Origin: Bradyrhizobiaceae bacterium
Lineage (GTDB): Bacteria > Pseudomonadota > Alphaproteobacteria > Rhizobiales > Hyphomicrobiaceae
Direction: 5' to 3'
Assembly (NCBI GenBank): GCA_947475855.1
Contig: CANJPN010000064.1
Location: forward strand, 1-16,719
Length of the DNA: 16,719 bases
The notes under the pieces were generated by a model that did not search any database, was not told where the DNA came from, and saw only the letters and a list, made by a program, of their open reading frames with translations. Both the position numbers and the translations under genes were made by a program. Positions 14,075-16,719 of this stretch are shown here, piece after piece. The first letter of the stretch is position 1. Every line of letters begins with the position of its first letter.

Positions 14075-15028
14075 ATGATCAACCGTGTTCTGCTTGCTCT
14101 TCTCGCCGTTGCGTTCGCACTGCCTGTGCAGGCCCAATCATGGCCGCAGCGGTCGGTAAAGTTGATCATTCCCCTTGGACCCGGTGCCGGTGCCGACATC
14201 GTTGCACGATTGCTGGCGGACCGACTGCAGAAGCGTTGGGGGCAGCCCGTCGTCGTGGAAAATCGGCCGGGTGGCGATGCGATCCCGGCACTGACGCAAT
14301 TTACTACGGCGAATGACGACCACACCATGCTGGTCGCACCGGCGAGCACGTTCATCGCCCATCCGTTGCAGTACGCAAAGCTCGCCTACAATCCCAAAGA
14401 TGTGATGCCGGTCGCCCGCGTGTCGAATACGGTGGTGGCGATTTCAGTGCCTGTTGCGCTCGGCGTTTCCAACCTTGCGGAGTTCGTCGCGATTGCAAAG
14501 AAAGACCCAGGCAAGCTCAACTTTCACGCCATCACAAGCCTCAACGATCTGCAGTTTCAAGCGTTCCTCAAGATCGCCGGCCTCGATGTCGTGCGCGTGC
14601 CATACCGCGACGGCGTACAGGCGCTGAACGATCTCGCAGAGAACCGCATACAAGCCTATTCATCGGCGTTTGCGGTAGCGCGCCCGCAAGTGCAGGCCGG
14701 CAAGGTCAAAGTGATCGCGGTGACCAACACCCAGCGTACAGACACGGTGCCGGGCGTGGCGACGGCGACAGAACAAGGTCATCCAGCCCTGGAGTTCGAT
14801 GGTTTGGTCGGCTTCTTCTCGACCCCTATCATTAATCTCGGGTTGCGCGAGAAAATCGCCAAGGACGTGGTGGAGTTCAGCGGTGATGCGGAGATCGTAA
14901 GCCGCTTGACGGCAACGGCCCAAATCGTCAATCCGGGCGGACCGACCGAATTCGGCGCAGCACTCGACCGGCAGCGCGCGGGTGCCGCGGAGACCGTCCG
15001 TATCGTCGGCTTCAAAGCGGCGCAGTAG
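14075..15028 (+). CDS. Second Bug-family periplasmic solute receptor
   Basis: A 317-aa TctC/Bug-type binding protein. The signal peptide is about residues 1-20 (MINRVLLALLAVAFALPVQA, then QSWPQ). Family hallmarks are LIIPLGPGAGADIVARLLAD (30-49), RWGQPVVVENRPGGD (54-68), a MLVAPASTFIAHP strand-loop near 85-97 and VPYRDGVQALNDL in the second lobe. It differs from the first receptor after NRPGG, where the usual NIGAE-type stretch is replaced by DAIPALTQFT, so ligand specificity probably differs. The ATG at 14075 has AGGGAAG a few bases upstream. It lies between a dienelactone hydrolase and ispG; no TctA/TctB genes are in view. The ligand is unknown. Confidence 0.88.
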   Translation: MINRVLLALLAVAFALPVQAQSWPQRSVKLIIPLGPGAGADIVARLLADRLQKRWGQPVVVENRPGGDAIPALTQFTTANDDHTMLVAPASTFIAHPLQYAKLAYNPKDVMPVARVSNTVVAISVPVALGVSNLAEFVAIAKKDPGKLNFHAITSLNDLQFQAFLKIAGLDVVRVPYRDGVQALNDLAENRIQAYSSAFAVARPQVQAGKVKVIAVTNTQRTDTVPGVATATEQGHPALEFDGLVGFFSTPIINLGLREKIAKDVVEFSGDAEIVSRLTATAQIVNPGGPTEFGAALDRQRAGAAETVRIVGFKAAQ

Positions 15029-15063
15029 CCTCGTTCGCAGACCCACCAAAAAGGCGCGACGTC

Positions 15064-16293
15064 ATGTCGACATCCCCTGCCCCTCGCCACAAGACGCTCA
15101 CCGTCGATATCGGCGGCGTAAAGGTCGGCGGTGGGCATCCAATCGTCGTGCAGTCGATGACGAACACCGACACTGCCGACATCGCCGGTACGGCAACGCA
15201 AATCGTAGCGCTGGCGCGGGCTGGTTCAGAAATCGTGCGCATCACGGTCGACCGTGACGAGGCGGCGAAAGCGGTGCCTTCGATCCGAGATCACCTTGTG
15301 AAGATGGGCGTGAAAGTGCCCATCGTCGGCGATTTCCATTACAACGGTCACACGCTGCTCGCCGACAACCCGGCCTGCGCGGAGGCGCTCGACAAGTACC
15401 GGATCAATCCGGGCAACGTCGGCTTCAAGGACAAGCGGGACCGGCAATTCACGTCGATCGTCGAGCAGGCGATCAAGTGGGGCAAGCCGGTTCGCATCGG
15501 CGTCAACTGGGGCTCGCTCGACCAGGAGCTGCTGACGCGGTTGATGGACGAGAACTCGAAGAGCGCCGCACCGATGGACGCGCGCGCGGTGATGCACGAG
15601 GCGATGGTGCAGTCGGGTCTGCTGTCGGCCGAACGTGCGGTGGAGCTGGGGCTCGGTGCTGACCGCATCGTGATCTCGGCGAAGGTCTCGACGGTGCAGG
15701 ATCTGATCGCGGTCAACACGCTGCTCGCGTCGCGGTCGCGCTACGCGCTGCATCTGGGACTGACGGAAGCGGGCATGGGCTCCAAGGGCATCGTCGCGTC
15801 GTCGGCGGCGATGGGGATCGTGCTGCAAGCCGGCATCGGCGACACGATCCGCTACTCTCTGACGCCTGAGCCGGGCGGCGACCGGACGCTCGAAGTCCGC
15901 GCGGCGCAGGAGTTGCTGCAGACGATGGGACTGCGCACGTTCATGCCGATCGTGGCGGCTTGCCCGGGCTGCGGGCGCACGACCTCGACGGTGTTCCAGG
16001 AACTCGCGCGCGACGTGCAGGCGATGATCCGCGAGCGCATGCCGGAGTGGAAGAAGCAGTATCCGGGCGTGGAGGCGCTCAATCTGGCGGTCATGGGCTG
16101 CATCGTAAACGGGCCGGGCGAGAGCAAGCACGCCGATATCGGCATCTCGCTGCCCGGCACCGGCGAGACGCCTTCGGCGCCAGTATTCATCGACGGAAAG
16201 AAGGCGATGACCTTGCGCGGGGCGAACATCGCGGCGGAGTTCAAAGAGATCGTCGAGGGGTATATCGAGAAGAAGTATGGCGGGCGTGGGTAG
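15064..16293 (+). CDS. ispG: (E)-4-hydroxy-3-methylbut-2-enyl-diphosphate synthase
   Basis: An iron-sulphur enzyme (GcpE) that reductively converts methylerythritol cyclodiphosphate to HMBPP, the penultimate step of the MEP isoprenoid pathway. The 409-aa protein is in the longer size class usual for proteobacteria such as these. The N-terminal TIM barrel begins with VGGGHPIVVQSMTNTDTADI; [4Fe-4S] ligands are C300 and C303 (AACPGCGRTT) and C346, with E353 (MGCIVNGPGE), all intact. The ATG at 15064 follows a modest AAGGCG site, 35 bases after the Bug receptor stop, so it may be read partly from the upstream genes. A toxin-antitoxin pair converges with only 4 bases between stop codons. Confidence 0.97.
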   Translation: MSTSPAPRHKTLTVDIGGVKVGGGHPIVVQSMTNTDTADIAGTATQIVALARAGSEIVRITVDRDEAAKAVPSIRDHLVKMGVKVPIVGDFHYNGHTLLADNPACAEALDKYRINPGNVGFKDKRDRQFTSIVEQAIKWGKPVRIGVNWGSLDQELLTRLMDENSKSAAPMDARAVMHEAMVQSGLLSAERAVELGLGADRIVISAKVSTVQDLIAVNTLLASRSRYALHLGLTEAGMGSKGIVASSAAMGIVLQAGIGDTIRYSLTPEPGGDRTLEVRAAQELLQTMGLRTFMPIVAACPGCGRTTSTVFQELARDVQAMIRERMPEWKKQYPGVEALNLAVMGCIVNGPGESKHADIGISLPGTGETPSAPVFIDGKKAMTLRGANIAAEFKEIVEGYIEKKYGGRG

Positions 16294-16297
16294 GCGT

Positions 16298-16579
16298 TCA
16301 TGCTGCCCGAGTCGGGACTTGGGAATAGTCCGTTTCGGTCACCGCCTTCGACAGGTCGTGTGCCACCTGCAGGTTTAGCCAGAAGCGCGGATCCGTCTTG
16401 AAATAGCGACCAAGCCGAATGGCCGAATCTGCGGTAATCGAACGTCGGCCTGCCACGATCTCGGTCAATCGATTCGCTGGAACGCCAAGATCCAGCGCAA
16501 GTGCGCGCGCGCTCAACCCCAAAGGCTGTAAGTACTCCTTAGCCAAAACCTCTCCCGGATGCGTCTTGACGCGGGCCAT
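16298..16579 (-). CDS. higA: HigA-family antitoxin (XRE-type helix-turn-helix)
   Basis: A 93-aa DNA-binding antitoxin that would neutralise the adjacent RelE-like toxin and repress the operon. The start, MARVKTHPGEVLAKEYLQPL, is the classic HigA opening (HPGE-x-L-x-E-L/F); the helix-turn-helix covers about 21-58 (LSARALALDLGVPANRL, then GRRSITADSAIRLGRYF); DPRFWLNLQ at 63-71 is the family's C-terminal signature. ATG 16579 has AGGAGG 5 bases upstream, and that site overlaps the toxin stop codon (TGAGGAGG), so translation is coupled. Toxin-first order fits HigBA. The stop lies 4 bases from that of convergent ispG. Confidence 0.93.
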   Translation of the reverse strand: MARVKTHPGEVLAKEYLQPLGLSARALALDLGVPANRLTEIVAGRRSITADSAIRLGRYFKTDPRFWLNLQVAHDLSKAVTETDYSQVPTRAA

Positions 16580-16589
16580 GGGAACCTCC

Positions 16590-16719
16590 TCAATGATAGT
16601 CGACGATCTCGACATCGTCCGGCCCGTTGGCCGTCCAGCGAAAGCAAATACGCCACTGCTTGTTGATACGGAGTCGGCCGTGAAGTTTCTTCAACCTGCT
16701 GATCTCGTTTGCTGATCGA
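16590..16719 (-). CDS. higB: HigB/RelE-type toxin, C-terminal part (runs off the right edge)
   Basis: Only the last 42 codons are in the window. They translate to a stretch with LKKLHGRLRINKQWRICFRW, then NGPDDVEIVDYH and stop. RIN-x-QWRICFRW and DVEIVDYH are the well-known C-terminal signature of HigB, an mRNA-cleaving toxin that acts on the ribosome. Compared with usual family spacing (LKG-x-x-x-G-x-x-S-x-RIN), about 6 residues seem missing between KLHG and RLRIN; this may be a natural variant or a small in-frame deletion. The stop is 10 bases before the higA start. Confidence 0.85.
   Translation of the reverse strand, partial: RSANEISRLKKLHGRLRINKQWRICFRWTANGPDDVEIVDYH

Overview
This is a GC-rich chromosomal window. 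It looks like an alphaproteobacterium, most probably of the Hyphomicrobiales (a Bradyrhizobium/Pseudolabrys-like lineage). That placement is inferred from three things: the gene families (Bug-type receptors, a DUF805–dapE cluster, a TetR regulator with a COQ9-like C-terminus), a GGCCGC-type palindromic repeat, and high-GC codon use that opens long antisense frames. No rRNA, tRNA, CRISPR array or insertion sequence was seen. Most of the window is ordinary housekeeping and accessory metabolism.

Left part (1-6.1 kb). A gene-poor edge with one hairpin is followed by a small conserved-looking hypothetical protein and a secreted D-alanyl-D-alanine carboxypeptidase, both on the minus strand. Divergent from the carboxypeptidase runs a plus-strand pair: a divergent PdxA-family dehydrogenase and a Bug-type (tripartite tricarboxylate transporter) periplasmic receptor. 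A repeat pair with base-pair-conserving differences lies between the receptor and a convergent SAM-dependent methyltransferase. Divergent from the methyltransferase is an EamA/DMT permease that probably starts at TTG.

Middle part (6.1-10.4 kb). Four minus-strand genes lie in the order yebC, a two-helix membrane protein, a DUF805 protein and dapE (lysine/diaminopimelate synthesis). The membrane protein and DUF805 gene are one base apart and probably translationally coupled. Divergent from yebC is a SnoaL/NTF2-like protein with a possible GntR-type operator in front of it.

Right part (10.5-16.7 kb). Formate-tetrahydrofolate ligase (one-carbon metabolism) converges on a TetR/COQ9-like regulator. 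That regulator is divergent from a dienelactone hydrolase. The hydrolase is followed on the same strand by a second Bug receptor, preceded by a perfect 11-bp hairpin, and by ispG (isoprenoid MEP pathway). A HigBA-type toxin-antitoxin pair converges on ispG with a 4-base gap. Its toxin gene runs off the right edge.

The most interesting items are modest. They are the atypical PdxA paralogue beside a solute receptor, which suggests catabolism rather than vitamin B6 synthesis; two Bug receptors without visible membrane subunits; several well-formed hairpins or palindromes in intergenic DNA; and a HigB that looks several residues short. I did not find a convincing wholly new system.
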